From Cheilinus undulatus (taxonomy: Eukaryota > Chordata > Actinopteri > Labriformes > Labridae): a stretch of DNA of 64,000 nt. The stretch covers positions 44,109,789 through 44,173,788 of the forward strand of contig NC_054869.1 of the NCBI RefSeq assembly GCF_018320785.1, in the 5' to 3' direction. The position numbers were made by a program, and so were the translations under genes. The notes beneath the pieces were generated by a model that worked only from the letters and a program-made list of their open reading frames with translations, ran no database searches and was not told the DNA's origin. Shown one piece after another: positions 22,430 through 35,751 of this stretch (its first letter is position 1; each line of letters begins with the position of its first letter).

Positions 22430-23027
22430 ATTGCACACACCAAAACATTGCCATTGTTTTGTACAGTGTGAAACACCACACACCTGCTATATGTAATATT
22501 TTTTAAAGCTTTGGTGATTATCGGCCTGGCCGCTTGTTGAGTCCAGTCTTTTGCATTTGGCCATTTATCTGTATCAGCGCTATATTTTACCAGTGGTGGA
22601 TGATATTAATTGATTAATTCAAAACTGTGGCACTTTTGCTCCATTGAGAGATGCGTCTTACCTTCTGGCTCTGTTTTCGCTCTCTAAGGTCTCACTCATT
22701 TTCCCAGCAACAAAACATCACAAGTACTAACCAGCCAACACTGAAACCTGGGAGCCACTAACAAATCAAGCATATAGCTTCACTTCTCTTTTTATTTGAC
22801 TACTGTGCTCCTCTGAATGATTTCTTCTGTTGATAGAACTCATACTGAATTGTTCATTTTCCATTCATTTGTTTGTCATAATAAATGCATATAGATGCCA
22901 GGTATCAGTGATCAGTCTTATGAACTACTCAGCCCTGCAGAACCAACATTGGTCAACCTCGACAAATGATCCTACGATTGGCACGGTTTGTATTATTTTA
23001 AAAGGTGGTATCAAGTGTTAAAGTTAG
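22430..23027. other. Intronic/intergenic spacer
   Basis: No gene or clear repeat is seen. Confidence 0.4.
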
Positions 23028-23812
23028 AGACGCCCCAATTGATCAGGAAGCGATAATTATCGCCCTGTTATCATTAAAAATAGCTGGGGTAGATTGGAAA
23101 TAATGTTTGTAGTCACTGGTCCAACCACCTGTGTTTAATGCTAGTGGTGCATGATATTATCGGCATGATAACGGCAGTGGCAGATATTTGCTTAAAAAGT
23201 GAATTATCAGTGCAGATATGAAAATTTTTGCTGGCACAAATATAGGCAAAAATCCAATATGGCGCATGGAGAATTTTTTCTTGCTTAGTTGAACAAAGTC
23301 AGTAAAAGCATTTGGGATGCACTATACTATCAGTATGATATTGGTATTAGCAGGTGTTAGATTTTCTGCCAACTTTTTAAACTGATGTAACAGCTGTAAA
23401 TATCAGCTGTATGTAAAAACATGTTGTGGAGTTTTATTCTACGCCAATAGACTTATATCAGCTGAAGTCTTTTTCTCTCTCCATCCTCATTCCTTTAACT
23501 TGAAAGTGTGTTTTCAAAAATGAATTTTTTTGTCTCAACTACATTTATTATTCAGTATTGATATCAGTATTGGCTATGAAGAATTTGTAAATATCAGCAC
23601 TGCAGCCCTAAAAAGCATGTTGTGGACTTAATAGTGAGGACTGTTGTGTTTCTTCTATAAGGCTACACTGCCATCTGCAGGAGGTCTCACTACACTACAA
23701 AGCTAAGTAGACTGATTAACTGCTAAACCAGCTGCTGTATTAAACCACAAACTATGACCAGTATCAATACTGGCTGATCTCACTCAGATGATTAGCGGGG
23801 CACCCCTAATTC
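23028..23812. mobile_element. Cluster of decayed hAT-type elements
   Basis: It begins near GACGCCCCAATTGATCAGG and ends GGGGCACCCCTAATTC, hAT-like termini. In between, at least two further pieces start with GTGCATGATATTATCGGCA (23148) and GGATGCACTATACTATCAG (23320), suggesting nested insertions. Words such as GGCAGATAT and TATCAG(T/C) recur. It includes a CTCF-like motif at 23668-23681. Confidence 0.55.
23668..23681 (-). promoter_or_regulatory. CTCF-like motif in transposon-derived DNA
   Basis: The minus strand reads CCTGCAGATGGCAG, 13 of 14 positions of the CTCF core. Confidence 0.4.
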
Positions 23813-26800
23813 AAGTATCAAAAATTCTGAACAGACCTTTCCCCTTATTTCTGATCTAAAGCAAGCATAGCTGTATCTGTTGCTGGTTGTAATGATTGAC
23901 ATACAGTGCTACAAGGGACTGTTGGGATATTTTCTCATACCGCTCAGCTGTGTCACAAGAAACTACACCATAAACACACTCTGCTGATGTTGCTCCATGT
24001 TGCCTCAGTCACTGAAGGGCTGCTGTGATGATTCAGGGCAGAGTGCTTGACGTGAAGGCCGTGGATTACAACATAGCATCACTGCAATGACCCAGAAATT
24101 TAAATCTTCTTCATGTAACAGCACTGCACCTCTCCTAGCCTTACCTGTTATGACCTTAAAGATCATGGAGGTTTTCTCTTCTGAAAGCATGGCAGCTCGT
24201 CTACATATTTGCCTAACCAGTTTTGTGATGGGGACTTTCTTCCCTCCCCCAACAGACACACAAATACACAGTTGTGTGTGGTTCATGGGCAGGGCTGTGT
24301 GCATAAGGCAAATAAAACAATCTCTCTAAAGACATGAAGCTTTACAGAAATCTCTGTTTATTTTTTCATCTTAAAAAATGAAGACAGTTTATTTGTTGAG
24401 TAGAAACTTACTGTAGAAAAACTTTGCAAAGAAGATGAGCTATTCTGTGGCTTTGTGCATTTCTGCACACTGCATTTACAGCATAAGCAGTGAGTGCAGT
24501 TAGTTCTGGTAGTACTGATATGAACTCTGTTGTAATGTCCAGACTGAATAGCTGAGCTTCCAAGTTTCTTTGGCATATGTGCTGAAGTCAGAGAAAATAT
24601 GTGAATGGACGCGAGTGCCAGGACAAGAAATCTCTAACTAAAGAAGAAAACAGACCTTCGTAGGGTTCCTGCTAAGCCTTAAAAAGTCTAAGATTGGATT
24701 CTATGAAACAATAGATTATAGAATATCTTAAAAATCGGTTTCACTTATTTAAGGTCTTAAACTTAAGATTGCACTTTGACAAAGGAAATCTGTCTTCAAC
24801 AACACAGGGAATAGTTGGCCAATGATAATGAGGTAACTTGCAATATATGCAAAAATCTTAAGAAGTTGGGACAGTTGGAATCAAATTCATTTAGGTCAAC
24901 ATAAAATCTGAAAAAGCTAACAGTGCAAAGCTGATGCATTGGCCTGATTCCATGCCTGTCATCTTGCAGATCCATCTTGCAAAGCTTCAATCTAAAATGT
25001 TATTCCTGGTCAGAGAATAATCAGACCAATCAGCGTTATTTAAGGAGAACAATGCGGTAGCTATGAGTGTGGGTTAGTTGTACTGCAAGCCTGTAAACAA
25101 TGGTGGCCTGTGCAAAGATTAGCGATGATGCTGCTATAGTACTTTATCAGAACTGATAATTTCTTTTTTAAAAGAAGAGTCAAGAACCACTGAAAGCTTT
25201 ACTTGGCAGAAAATATGTTTTTGCTTTTCTACCAACCACCTTTGGCAAGAGTTTAAGTTACCAACCAGGCAAGCTTGCGTTATGTTGTTTACTCCCTGGG
25301 ATGACAAATGCCTGCCACCTCATGTGTTTCGTTGCTCTGACTGGCTGGTAATGAATGTGACAGAGAGAACGTTCATGAAAATACCCTCTAAGATGGGTTT
25401 TTTTTTGCCCTTTCTAAACACTGTTTATGGGGTATTGCCCAGATGTATGTAGAAAATATCAATACAATGGATATGTGAAACCTTGAAAGTTGAATTTATG
25501 TCTCGATATTTCTTCTTTTTGGTGCTCTGATTTTATTATATGGTCTTTATGATCACCATGTTCCGAGTTGTTCCTCTATGTGTTTTCGTCAAATTAAAGT
25601 GGGTACTCAGTGTAGATTTAAAAAAGCGAAGAACGACATCTGGTCATAAAGATTTACTGCCCATGTTTTCCAGAAATCATCTCTCTCTTTTATGGTTGGG
25701 CTTGCCCATGAAAACCACAATGAATTGCTGATTTTTCCACAAGCAAAGACTTGCTACAGTGGGACATAAACATATTTAGGAGGAATAGAGGAGTATTTTT
25801 AGAGGGTTTGTGGTTTAGTCAGCATTTAGGCATTTGGACTGGGTCATCCTGTGGGATAGATTTAAGTCTAGTTATTTCAGTGATCAATAATACTAAATAG
25901 TTAAAAAGAACATCTTGTTAAAATGGGTGTATTGGAGAGGAAGGACTCATTCCCATTTTCTACATTCAGTGTTTTAGTGCAGTTTAGACAGTAAGCAGGA
26001 ATTTGACTGCTGTTCTTGGTCATAAAACTGAAAAGATGTAGCCCAGGACTTCTGTTTGTGTTGCTGTGGTATCAATCAGGCACGGATTTTTACTAGAATC
26101 ATATCAAAGTTTAAAAATCTTGTACTGTTACAACCCTTTGTCATTTTAACAGATTTCAGATATTCATTCTGCATGAATATTGAATGAAGATTTAACTCAA
26201 ACTTCATCACTGTTCACATAGAGCTGCTGTCTCCATTGGGAGTTCATTTGTCCTTCTTTTTTATACCATAACCGTACATGGACACTTCACATATCTGTCT
26301 GGTTTGAATCAGTTTGTTTTATCGGTGTATAATGACAGGTTTAATGCTGTCCGTTTAAGCAGAGAATTTAACAGGAAGACGGTGGCTGAGACACTGAAAC
26401 CTGATGGCTCTTAAACTCTTAGGTGTCTCTATTGGATGTGACTCTGCAGACAAACAGTAGTATCAAAGGAGGAGGAAGAGAGTAGGTGATTATGAATCAG
26501 TCCATCATCTACAATATTGTGATTTTACACCTAGCTGGTGGAGTTTTTTTCTTTACATTCATTTAGCTACTTGTGTGTGTTGAATGTAAGCAGCTCTCAA
26601 GCCAATGCAAAAAGCAAAGTATTGATGGTAGGTGGTAAAGACCAAATACCATATCTCAAATAAATTCTTGTACTTTAAAGAAATACTGTTGGTTGTCACA
26701 ATACCAGAGTAATAAACTCATGAGATTTCCATAAAAATCAAGCAATACTGAAATCATTTTAGATGCAGTGGCTTGAAAAAAATCGAAGCCCTGTATAGCC

Positions 26801-27845
26801 AGTATTGGGTTATATATTTTTAATGATCAGAAGTAGTTATTAGTACTTATCTGCAAGTAGAGTTGTAAGCTAATTCTAAATCTATCTTGTCAGTGCAGCA
26901 CAGGCTCATGTCATCTTCTGAGCTGCACAGTAGAAGCAAAAGTTGGAAAAAGTTGTTGGTGTTTAATAAATAGCATTCACACTATCATATAGACTCCTTA
27001 TGTCTAGATGGAATTGATCAGTGTCAGCCAGTTGATGATGTGAGTGGTTGCCAACTTGCCATTGTTGCTTGTAGGGATGTGCATGATTAGATGGCTAAAC
27101 GGTAAAAGTTGGTTAAGCTTAATTAACATTTTTAGTAGTTTAGGCCCATTATTACATGGTTGTCAAATGCTCACTCTAAACTGTTAAACAGCTGCCAGTC
27201 ACTAGTAGCCACTGTAGTTTTTCTTAATGGGTACTGCCTTGCTGCAACAGAGCTCTTTAATCTTTTTTTTTTTTTTTTTTTTTACTTTAGCTACATTCTG
27301 TAAACAACTTTGCATCATTTCAGTGTGAAGTTGGTTTTGATAATGTATTTCTTGATTGTAGAGTCGTCCACTAAATTCTGCTTTTAATTGGATGGGAAAT
27401 TATTGGTCTAGGTTCTTCATTTTTCTTCTGGCAGATTTGCAAACCAATTATCTGCGGTCACTTACTGTATCAGCGGGGGTCACGAGACACTGTGAGAGGA
27501 TCACCAGATGCCTTCCAAAAACACAACAAATATTTTAAAATGATTTTAAATCTATATTTGACACATTTTTATAAAAATATATGCATACAATTAGTTAAAT
27601 TCAAAATTAAAACATCCGTCATTTGGTGAAATAAATGTATGCCTAAATCAAAGTAACAATTTAAAAAAAATCCTCAAAAAGAAGGTCTGCACACAACTTT
27701 TCTCAAATTTGCATGGCTGTGTTTAACTATGCTTCAGTCACCTTCAGGCACAGTGGGTATCCCCAGTCTCTGGCACCTTTATTTTGGAAGTCATGGGCTG
27801 AAAAGTTTGAGAACCTCCTGGTATACATGACTGTGCATATTCACA
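23813..27845. other. Gene-free stretch with minor repeats
   Basis: No coding exon is recognised. It contains a piece of a common fish repeat near 24660-24780 (GGGTTCCTGCTAAGCC, then TTAAAAAGTCTAAG), a T(21) run at 27263-27283, and a hAT-like right end near 27800-27825 (AAAGTTTGAGAACCTCCTGG). The remainder is unique AT-rich DNA. Confidence 0.4.
27263..27283. repeat. Poly-T tract
   Basis: 21 uninterrupted T. Confidence 0.95.
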
Positions 27846-28000
27846 TTTTTTAAAGATTTTTTGGAGGGCTTTTTGTCTTTATTTGATAGGACAGCCAAAA
27901 ACTATCAAAAAATATGCAGAGAGAATGGGCCACCAACCATGCGCTGGGAGAGGGAAATGTTCCCTGGACGGTCGTTTGACAGCATGGGCGCCAGCACCTG
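27846..28000 (-). mobile_element. SINE fragment of the mtrfr-3'UTR family
   Basis: On the plus strand it has TTTTTAAAGATTTTTTGGAG, CTTTATTTGATAGGACAG and GGGAGAGGGAAATGTTCCC, in the same order as the 10.7-kb copy (tail, body, head). The head is degenerate. Confidence 0.6.
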
Positions 28001-28889
28001 CACAAATGCAACTTTTTTCAGGTACAGATTGATGTCACCAATGTTAAAGCTGACCAGTGGTGGAGAGGAGAAGGGGAAGAATTAATATGCTTAGGCTCAG
28101 AACGCAACAGTCCTACGTAAAGTGAAAATGCTCTTAGATCTTTTGTCATCTTTTTAACCAAAAGAGAGAGAGAGCACTGCTGTCAGTTCCTCCCAATTTT
28201 CCAAATGTTGCTAAGTATTTGTGCAAATTAGACAGTGTGCAGGAGTTTGCCTGTAATTTTTTACAGTTAAAACAACTGGACTTCTATTTTGTTACTGTGG
28301 TATTGTACAGGTTTTAATATTATTAGATTTTTATTATAATAAGAATATTCCCAAAATTGAATGAAAAAATAAAATGATGATTCTACAGTTAGACTAAACA
28401 TTTCAAATAGATTATCTTGTGGTCAATGAGCTTATTACTTTCAGTGGTTTTTACTGTAAACAGTCTTGTACTTTAATCATCATTAACATTTAACTATACC
28501 AATACAAACATTGTCTTATCCTCTATCTTGTTTGACAATATTTTCCTATACTGGGCACCATGTATCATAAAAACGGGATATATTGCCCTGCCCTACGATT
28601 GGCTGTTTGATGAATGAGGACAATAATTTCCTGCTGCACCCAGATACTAAGCCAGTGTTTGCTCATCATGATGCCATTCTGTTATAGGGCTAAAATTACC
28701 CAGCACTCCACTGATGTTGTACAGTTAGAGGAGAGCCTGATGGTCAGGAGGGAAACACTGTGAGAATATGTAAATAAAGGCCGTATATCTGAGTGGAAAA
28801 TTCCTAACAGAGGAGCCTGTAGCTGCTGAGCATGTGTTCCAGCCTCGTTCGAGTATTCATAGTACTGCGTGGAAGCTTTGTGAGGGTGG

Positions 28890-28917
28890 TTTTTTTTTTT
28901 TTTTTTTTTTTTTTTTT
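28890..28917. repeat. Poly-T tract
   Basis: 28 uninterrupted T. Confidence 0.95.
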
Positions 28918-30814
28918 CCACTTACATGTGACATGTCTTCTGATCTCCCACTACAACCCTCAGTTTACTCATGACTGCTGACAATTACATAAGTCTTAAG
29001 TATGAAAAAAAAATCTAAATTTACAGCTTTGAGAAATAAGAGTTAAGGGGAGGAAATGAGTCGAGATGCACATCCTGTCAGTTAAAATGTAAATGACTGC
29101 TGCTCACCACATTTTTGTACTATTTGAGCTGCTGATCAGACGAGATTACTGACACAGGAAACATCAGGTGCAAACACTTCAATCAGCTTCACAGTGCTGG
29201 TTGTGTTTCACTTCCCTGTTTGTGTGCTTATTTGAAATTTTCTTACTTCTGTTGCTCAGTTTTATCCGATGTTGTCTGGAGCTGTTGAACTGCTGTAATG
29301 TTGATGTTGTTGAGTTTAAGCTGTCCACTTAAACATTTTGGAGATGAATGATAGAGTTTTGGTTCTTTTGCTTCTAACTGCTGATTGTGGCTCTTTTCAA
29401 GATTTCGAACAAGCCTGTGGACACCTGCCCTCCGAGATCTAAATTAGTTTCCCTTTCACACATGAACCTCCTAGCAGGAGATTTTCCCTGTCAGATGGGG
29501 AGGATGTTCTCAGGACACAAGGCATGACACAAAGGACACAGCTGACATCACAGTAGGCTCTTGAGCTGTGTTTCCACTGAGTGATATGGTTAAGTTCAGT
29601 TTGCCTGTCCACTGTCAAAAGTTTGAAAAAGTATCAAAACAACTGATCCATACTATCCAACTCTTTTTTTACAACCTATTGGGGCACCAAGTGCACCTAA
29701 CTGACTCTGACGGGTGGAGTTAGACCCACTGCAGTCTGCTTATTGGTCAGAAGAGTCTTCACTGTGTGGTAATAATGGACAAACCAGAAAAGCCCGTGTT
29801 TGTACCGAGCTGAACAGCTCTTCTCCCTGACTTTGTCAGAAACAGACTTTTATAAAAAAAAAAAAAAAAAAGGTGGGATGCTATTCAGTAAATAAACTTT
29901 GTAGGGTACTGGTTCACTTAAAATGACAACTTGATTCAAGAGACGTTATGAGCCATCCTGATATGTCGTTTGCAAACAGACTGGTTCTAAGAGCCAGCTC
30001 CTTTATATGAACAAGTGGAGCCAGCTCCAAGTTGAGACTTCGTTTCCCTGTTTTCCATTTTTGTTGTTTTTTCATAGACATGAAAAAGCTAAAACGGTGC
30101 CAAAAATACTGCTGTTTAAGAGCCAAAAAAAAAAGAACAGCTGAGGCAAATAATCTTGATCTCTAAAAAACATAATTCCCATCATTACAGGACAAAGGGT
30201 GACAGACTTTGGCTGTTGGAAATGCAAGCAAGATCAGGGATAACAATACCAAACTATCTATAAAGTGCATCATCAACCCCTCATCCACTTATTTTTAACA
30301 TTTTGTTGACATTTTACTGGTCCAGATCAAGCAGAGCTGAAAAATACATCCGTATGCATTCACACATAGAGCTCAGCAGTGCTAGTCCGCTTTTTCTACC
30401 TGCGCTGGTTCCAGAAGTCAATCTAATCCCCCCAAGACATTTCGTAAAATCCTTTTTTCTATGCTTTTAATGCACAGACCCAGCTTACCAGCTACTCATG
30501 ACTATAAAACATTTGATTCAACGCAAAACGACATTCAAAAATAGAAAAAAAGGTAAAGGTTCAAGAATGAACATAATTTTTTAAAAGCAGGAAGGAACTG
30601 CGCATTGCAGTCTTTTGTGATTCATTTTCCTTGCTGTTAATGACAGCTTTTCAAGCTTTCATGTCATATATGTCCCTTGTTTCTACACATACCTTTATTG
30701 TAGTGTTTATATTTGAAATTATAAAATTGTAATATGTCGTAGTATTAGCATTTATTGCTTTATACTGTTGTCGTCATCAACAGTCATCTACCTTGTACGC
30801 AGGCTCAGTGGACA

Positions 30815-30843
30815 TTACCATGGTAACCAGAGACTCCACCAAT
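30815..30843 (+). promoter_or_regulatory. RFX X-box palindrome next to a CCAAT box
   Basis: TTACCATGGTAACC (30815-30828) contains a perfect 12-bp palindrome and fits the RFX X-box GTTRCCATGGYAAC but for its first base. CCAAT follows at 30839-30843. Confidence 0.45.
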
Positions 30844-31562
30844 CAGAGATGTTGCTGTGACACTAAAGGATTGCAGCTATTTTAATATTTTTGCCTGAGA
30901 TTGCGATTAAAGTATGATTTTCTTAAAATGGGGTTTATTTCCTTGCAAAGTTTTGTCTTCTACAGCATATACCGTCATTTCACACTCATGTAGCTAGTGG
31001 CAAGTCTAACTTGGATACTTGAGATAATATAGCTACTTATCAAATCCCCTATGGCTGTTTCAACCATTTTTCCTTGGAGCCCCTAACAAAAATAAACAAT
31101 TGTTTCACTGATAAAAACCTATAAAGGCCTATGCTGGCTTTTCTTATCAAAAGACCTTTGTATAAACTACTTTATAAATTTGGTGCACCCCCCAGGGGGT
31201 CTTGGACCCCAGGTTGGGAACCAGTCCCTTATGGAGTAAATGAATAGGAGTTTCATTTCTGGAACCACACTGTTGAGCCCTTCAGCTTATCCTAAGAATA
31301 TTGGGAAATTTTCAGCAGCTATCTGTATGTGTGAAAAGACTTTTGACCTTGTCAAGGTCTGCTGCATGCAAATCTCTTTTATCTTGTTTTCCACACATCA
31401 TATACACATACAACCACTGCCTCTCCCAGTATAATTGCTGCAGGAGAGCTGATAAGATACAGTGGAAACTGGTTGCTATGTAGCAGCTGTACAGCTGTCC
31501 AACTGTAAAGGACAGTCATCTTTTTGTCTTAACTGATTCATCACTTCTTATATACTTAATTC

Positions 31563-31760
31563 TATTTTTTTTTTTTTTTTTTTGAATTTACATTTTTGAC
31601 TTTATATCTATTCAAATAGTCAGAAAATGGGGAAAAAGAGAGGGTGATGTGTGGGAAAGAATGCAGGATGCATTTGATTCCAGGCAGCTCGCTTTGAGGA
31701 CAACAGCCTTTAAACATGGGGCACATGAACATAACCACTTGGCCACCAGCACCTCCTAAT
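31563..31760 (-). mobile_element. SINE copy of the mtrfr-3'UTR family
   Basis: A T-rich tail at 31565-31583, then a GACTTTATATCTATTCAAATAG body, and a head region ending GGCCACCAGCACCTCCT. The order matches the other minus-strand copies. Confidence 0.6.
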
Positions 31761-32689
31761 TCTCCCATGTTCAACCCAGGCTAATTCCTAACTCTTGGTG
31801 AATTGTTCAATTAGTTGAATATTTGGGTTTGCCCAGTCACTGGCCTGACTGATTATCGGGGCTGATATTTTGCATTTGTACAGTTTGTAAGGTTTTATTA
31901 TAACTGTTGCCAATAGTTTAGCTTCTAAAGCTCTGTTTTAAGTTGCATTTTTCCCTCTGGTAGCTTTTAGTGAGCATATCACTTCCAGTTTTCCTCCTGC
32001 TGCAACTGTTTGTATTGTCAAAAGAGCTGGTGATCCCTGCTGTTAGATTGCTTAAAGTCCAAGTAAAGGGATAAAAAAAATCTGTATTTCAGGTTTTTTT
32101 GTATGACAGGCCACTATGTTGTGAACCACCAGACCAAATTTCAGTCATGGAAAATGTCTTAAAGTTTATAAAGTTAAGCTACAAAATCATAAAAAATTAG
32201 GCAGTAAAATCTGCTCTAGGATGATGTGGGTGTGTCAGTTGAATGAGCTGAAGCCACACCCACATACAAGAAATACAATCCTCTCAAAAAAAATGCTCCT
32301 GATCAGAGGGTTGCTGCCTCACTGTTTGCCAGAGCAGAGAAGGAAGTTGGGGATTAAAGTTACTGTTTTCTGGCTCAAATACCTCTGTTATGATGCTTTT
32401 AAAGACCTGTAGGCCACTGAGGCTGATAGATTTAGAAAATTTACCCTACAATGAACAAAAACGCAGCATGTAGCTGGCTCTTAACTTTCAACGAAGGCAG
32501 TGATATTGGCTAACAACAGACTGCGTTGTTATTTTAAATCGTCGTAGCATCAGGGGGTCGTTGCAATTACCCAAAGGGACCGTTGATGTCATGGGCTTGG
32601 ATTTTTTTGCCCTGCTCAACTAAAACCAAGCCAGGAAAGAGGTGAGCAACTTTCTAACGGTTGAAATAAAAAATTCAGTCACGTGTACA
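31761..32689. other. Gene-free stretch
   Basis: No coding exon or bounded repeat is recognised. A 63-codon open frame at 32221-32412 has no known domain. Confidence 0.4.
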
Positions 32690-33164
32690 TAGGGGTGCAC
32701 GATAACTATCGGGCCGATAGTTATCGGGCCGATAACTGGAAACTATTACGTCATTCTTATTGGGCTGATATCATTACGACGAGCCCCGATAACATATATA
32801 TTTTTGTCAGCACAGCAGTGCTGGCATTTGTTTTCTTTCTCAGGAGACTACACATTCCGAAACAGCAGGTGGCGCAAATGTTTAACTAAGAAAAGTGAAC
32901 TATAATAACAGTTACAAAGTCAGAATGGTTCTTTGTTTTTTGAAAAGCATGAGTGATATTAGTTAAAATGAGTTATAAATATCTTTGCTCACTACATATT
33001 AACCCATTCTTACCCCCAGATATGCATAAACACATCAAATAAACTTCTTTTGTTAAATCAACAATTGAAAAAAAATATCAGTTATTATCCGTTATCGGCC
33101 ATCAGGAGTAGGAAGTTATCAGTTATCGGTATCGGTTCAGAAAAATAGGTATCGTGCATCACTA
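32690..33164. mobile_element. hAT-type MITE carrying a CTCF-like motif (short copy)
   Basis: A perfect 8-bp duplication CGTGTACA flanks it (32682-32689, 33165-33172). The ends are TAGGGGTGCACGATA and, reversed, TAGTGATGCACGATA (13 of 15 identical). Subterminal TATCGGGCCGATA repeats follow. Compared with the 42988-43877 copy it lacks about 400 internal bases. ACAGCAGGTGGCGC at 32862-32875 is a CTCF-like motif. Confidence 0.9.
32862..32875 (+). promoter_or_regulatory. CTCF-like motif inside hAT MITE
   Basis: ACAGCAGGTGGCGC, 13 of 14 positions of the CTCF core, forward. Confidence 0.5.
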
Positions 33165-33172
33165 CGTGTACA

Positions 33173-35257
33173 TGTCAGTGTTTACAGCAGCCTCACTCCA
33201 ACATATTTTTTGTCTTAAGACATAAAGTTTGGATTTCACTTTACCGGGACTTTAAAGTTTTTATCAAGCACTCACTTTTAGCAGCTGATCTGTTCGATTG
33301 CTTTCCTTATTACTTTGCTTAACTTTCCAGTTTGCTTCTCTCAGTATGGCCTTTTCTTCCTCTGTAAGTAGTAAAGAAGTTTTTTGAATGACATGTTTTA
33401 AATCAAACATTGACCTATTGAAACGTACTAGTGGTTCATTTTTACTGTACATTCACACTGGTTTTAAATATCATTGTCAGTCCCATGAACTGCTGCTAAA
33501 TGGTAAAAATCAATATCAGTCAACCCATGTTGCAATTGACTTCCTTGTAAAGATATAGGCTACCAGTAGTCTTGCTGTTATTTGAGAATGGTTTGTTAAA
33601 CGAGCTTACAGAAAGATAACCCAAGATATTAAGCTGCGTTCACAACACGCCCTGCAGGTTATCTTGGCCTGTATAGTCTAAATTATTTTCCCCATAGTTG
33701 ATAACTCCCAGGTAGTCAGGCTTGATGCCGTCATTTCTCTGATGGTTGATAGAAAAATATTTTTATGAACTCTAACAACACGAGGGCGCTTTAGCAACTC
33801 TTAATCCGATGTCTTTTAGAAACATCAACATCATTACAACAAAGCTTTTCAATAAATATAAAATATCCTTTGGTTTTTGTTAAGTGTGTGTCAGAGTACA
33901 TGTCTGTTTGGTTAGCACAGTACAAGCAGGAAGTCATGTTGACAGGTAAACTTCCAAAGTTTGTTCAAGGTTTGCCTCTCAGATACAGTACTGTGCAGAA
34001 GTCTAAGGCCACCATGTTTAGCAAAGTGTGAATGACAATCCACCCATAGTGCTCGGTGCCTTTAGGGTTCAGGCAAGAAATAAAGCAAATATGTGAACAA
34101 TTTTCTGAACAAAGTGTTCTCTAAAGGCAGAAGTCAGTGTTTAGGGTGACTTTTCTTTGCACTTAACCATATTCTTAAACTCTTGAGTGAGTCAGTCTGG
34201 ATGTTTTGGAGTAGTCCTTTTTCTTTCTGCACTTCTAGAGTTCTCCTTTAGACTTAGACTATCTTTTACCTCTATCTTTGTCCTTCTGATCTCAAACTGC
34301 TTCTATGATATTCACGTCTGGGCCTGTGGAATCCAGTCCATCATTGTTAGTGTCTTATCAGCTGTTTTCGTAAAAAATGTGACATCATGACAGTAGCAGC
34401 CAAGAAAGGATGGCCTGATAATTTACTGTATCATTACTAAAATAACAAACCAAATGGTTGCCTTGGACTTTTTCACTCTTGTTATTTTTTCATTTACTGT
34501 GAGGATGGCAGTATTTTAATGATTCACATGAATGTTTTGTCCTGGAATACACAAAAAATGTAAGTGTTAAGGAAGGGAGAATACATATTTGCCTGTGTTG
34601 AGGTTATAATTTTCCATTCAAATGAACCCTATGATTCTCAGCACTCACTCAAACATTGTCCTGATGAGGCTGGCATTTGCTTTAAATTTGAATAATGATG
34701 ACGGATAGATCGGGAACATGGCTTCCTCTGTGTTGATTCACAGCTCTGTTCACACACATACTGCACACAGGGTACTGTTAGACAACAGAGACAGAAACCA
34801 CAGCCTGGTTTATGATGCTTTTGGACTCTTATCATTCATTTGGAATGGGTCACCACATGATGTGTAACCAGGTGTTTCATTATCAGAGAAAATATACATC
34901 AGCAGCTGTTTCTGTAGCGTAAGATATGTGATCTGGATCAGCTATTTGTAAGCATATCTTCCAGTACTGTGTTGGTATGTTTCTTTTTTCTGCCATGCGT
35001 GTGCTGGTGGAGTGCATCACAAGCACCGTGTGTTGAATCTTTAGGGTGGAGCTGTCTGATAGTTGTTCTGCATGTGAATCATGTCAGAGTTTCACTCAGG
35101 ATGCTTCAGACACCACTGTAGTGCATCAAAGAGGCCTGTGATGATGATATCTTTTGTTTAACACCAGTGGATGGTGAACACGTGATTTAAGGCTTTTGTT
35201 AGACAAGATTAATGTGACTTGACCAGAATCTGTTATCAGATGGCAACCCTTCTCCTC
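33173..35257. other. Gene-free stretch with a Tc1-type end
   Basis: Near 33984 the words TACAGTACTGTGCAGAAGTC resemble the terminal repeat of a fish Tc1-type MITE; its partner end is not found. No coding exon is seen. Confidence 0.4.
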
Positions 35258-35682
35258 AGTGCTGCACAGTTTGATAATAGGGTGTGATTACGATTATACT
35301 GGTTAATATTGCGATTGTAATTTAAAACATGAACGGTATCTTGAGTCTACCTGGTTGATTATTAAGTAAAATGCAGCAGTAATGACGGTTTTGAAGTGTG
35401 CATATCTCAACTCAAATCGTATAAATGTTGCAATAAAACAATATTGTATAATAAAACATATTTTCCAAAATAAAATGTATTCTTTCTTTAAAAAAAGGAA
35501 GGTACTTGTATACAAATAGTGACACTATTGTAAACTTAAAGGCTTTTCTGCGTGCATTTTTGTGAACAATTCAAGTACTCCATAGTATAAAAATAATCAC
35601 AACATTTTATCGATTGTTATTGCATGGCCTCACATTCCAATTTGCAGTTGTAATTTTGATTAGATTGTGCAGCACTACCCTA
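35258..35682. mobile_element. hAT-like MITE
   Basis: The inverted termini share AGTGCTGCACA (left near 35258; right GTGCAGCACTACCC near 35668-35681). The subterminal words TTGCGATTGTAAT and reversed equivalents fit fish MITEs of this type. No clear target duplication is visible. Confidence 0.5.
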
Positions 35683-35751
35683 TTTAAAGGTATGTCATTT
35701 TCTAATAATAATTATGCTGTGATTAATCATGATTAATTATATATTTAAAAT

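Larger units (their letters stand above)
28001..31562. other. Gene-free stretch
   Basis: No coding exon is recognised. It contains T(28) at 28890-28917, A(18) near 29853-29870, an RFX-like palindrome with CCAAT box near 30815-30843, and a hAT-like end near 31185-31230 (CCCCCCAGGGGGTCTTGGAC, GGTTGGGAACCAGT). Confidence 0.45.

Noticed and set aside
33776..33792. CTCF-like GAGGGCGC near 33784
   Set aside because: The 5' half of the motif does not match.
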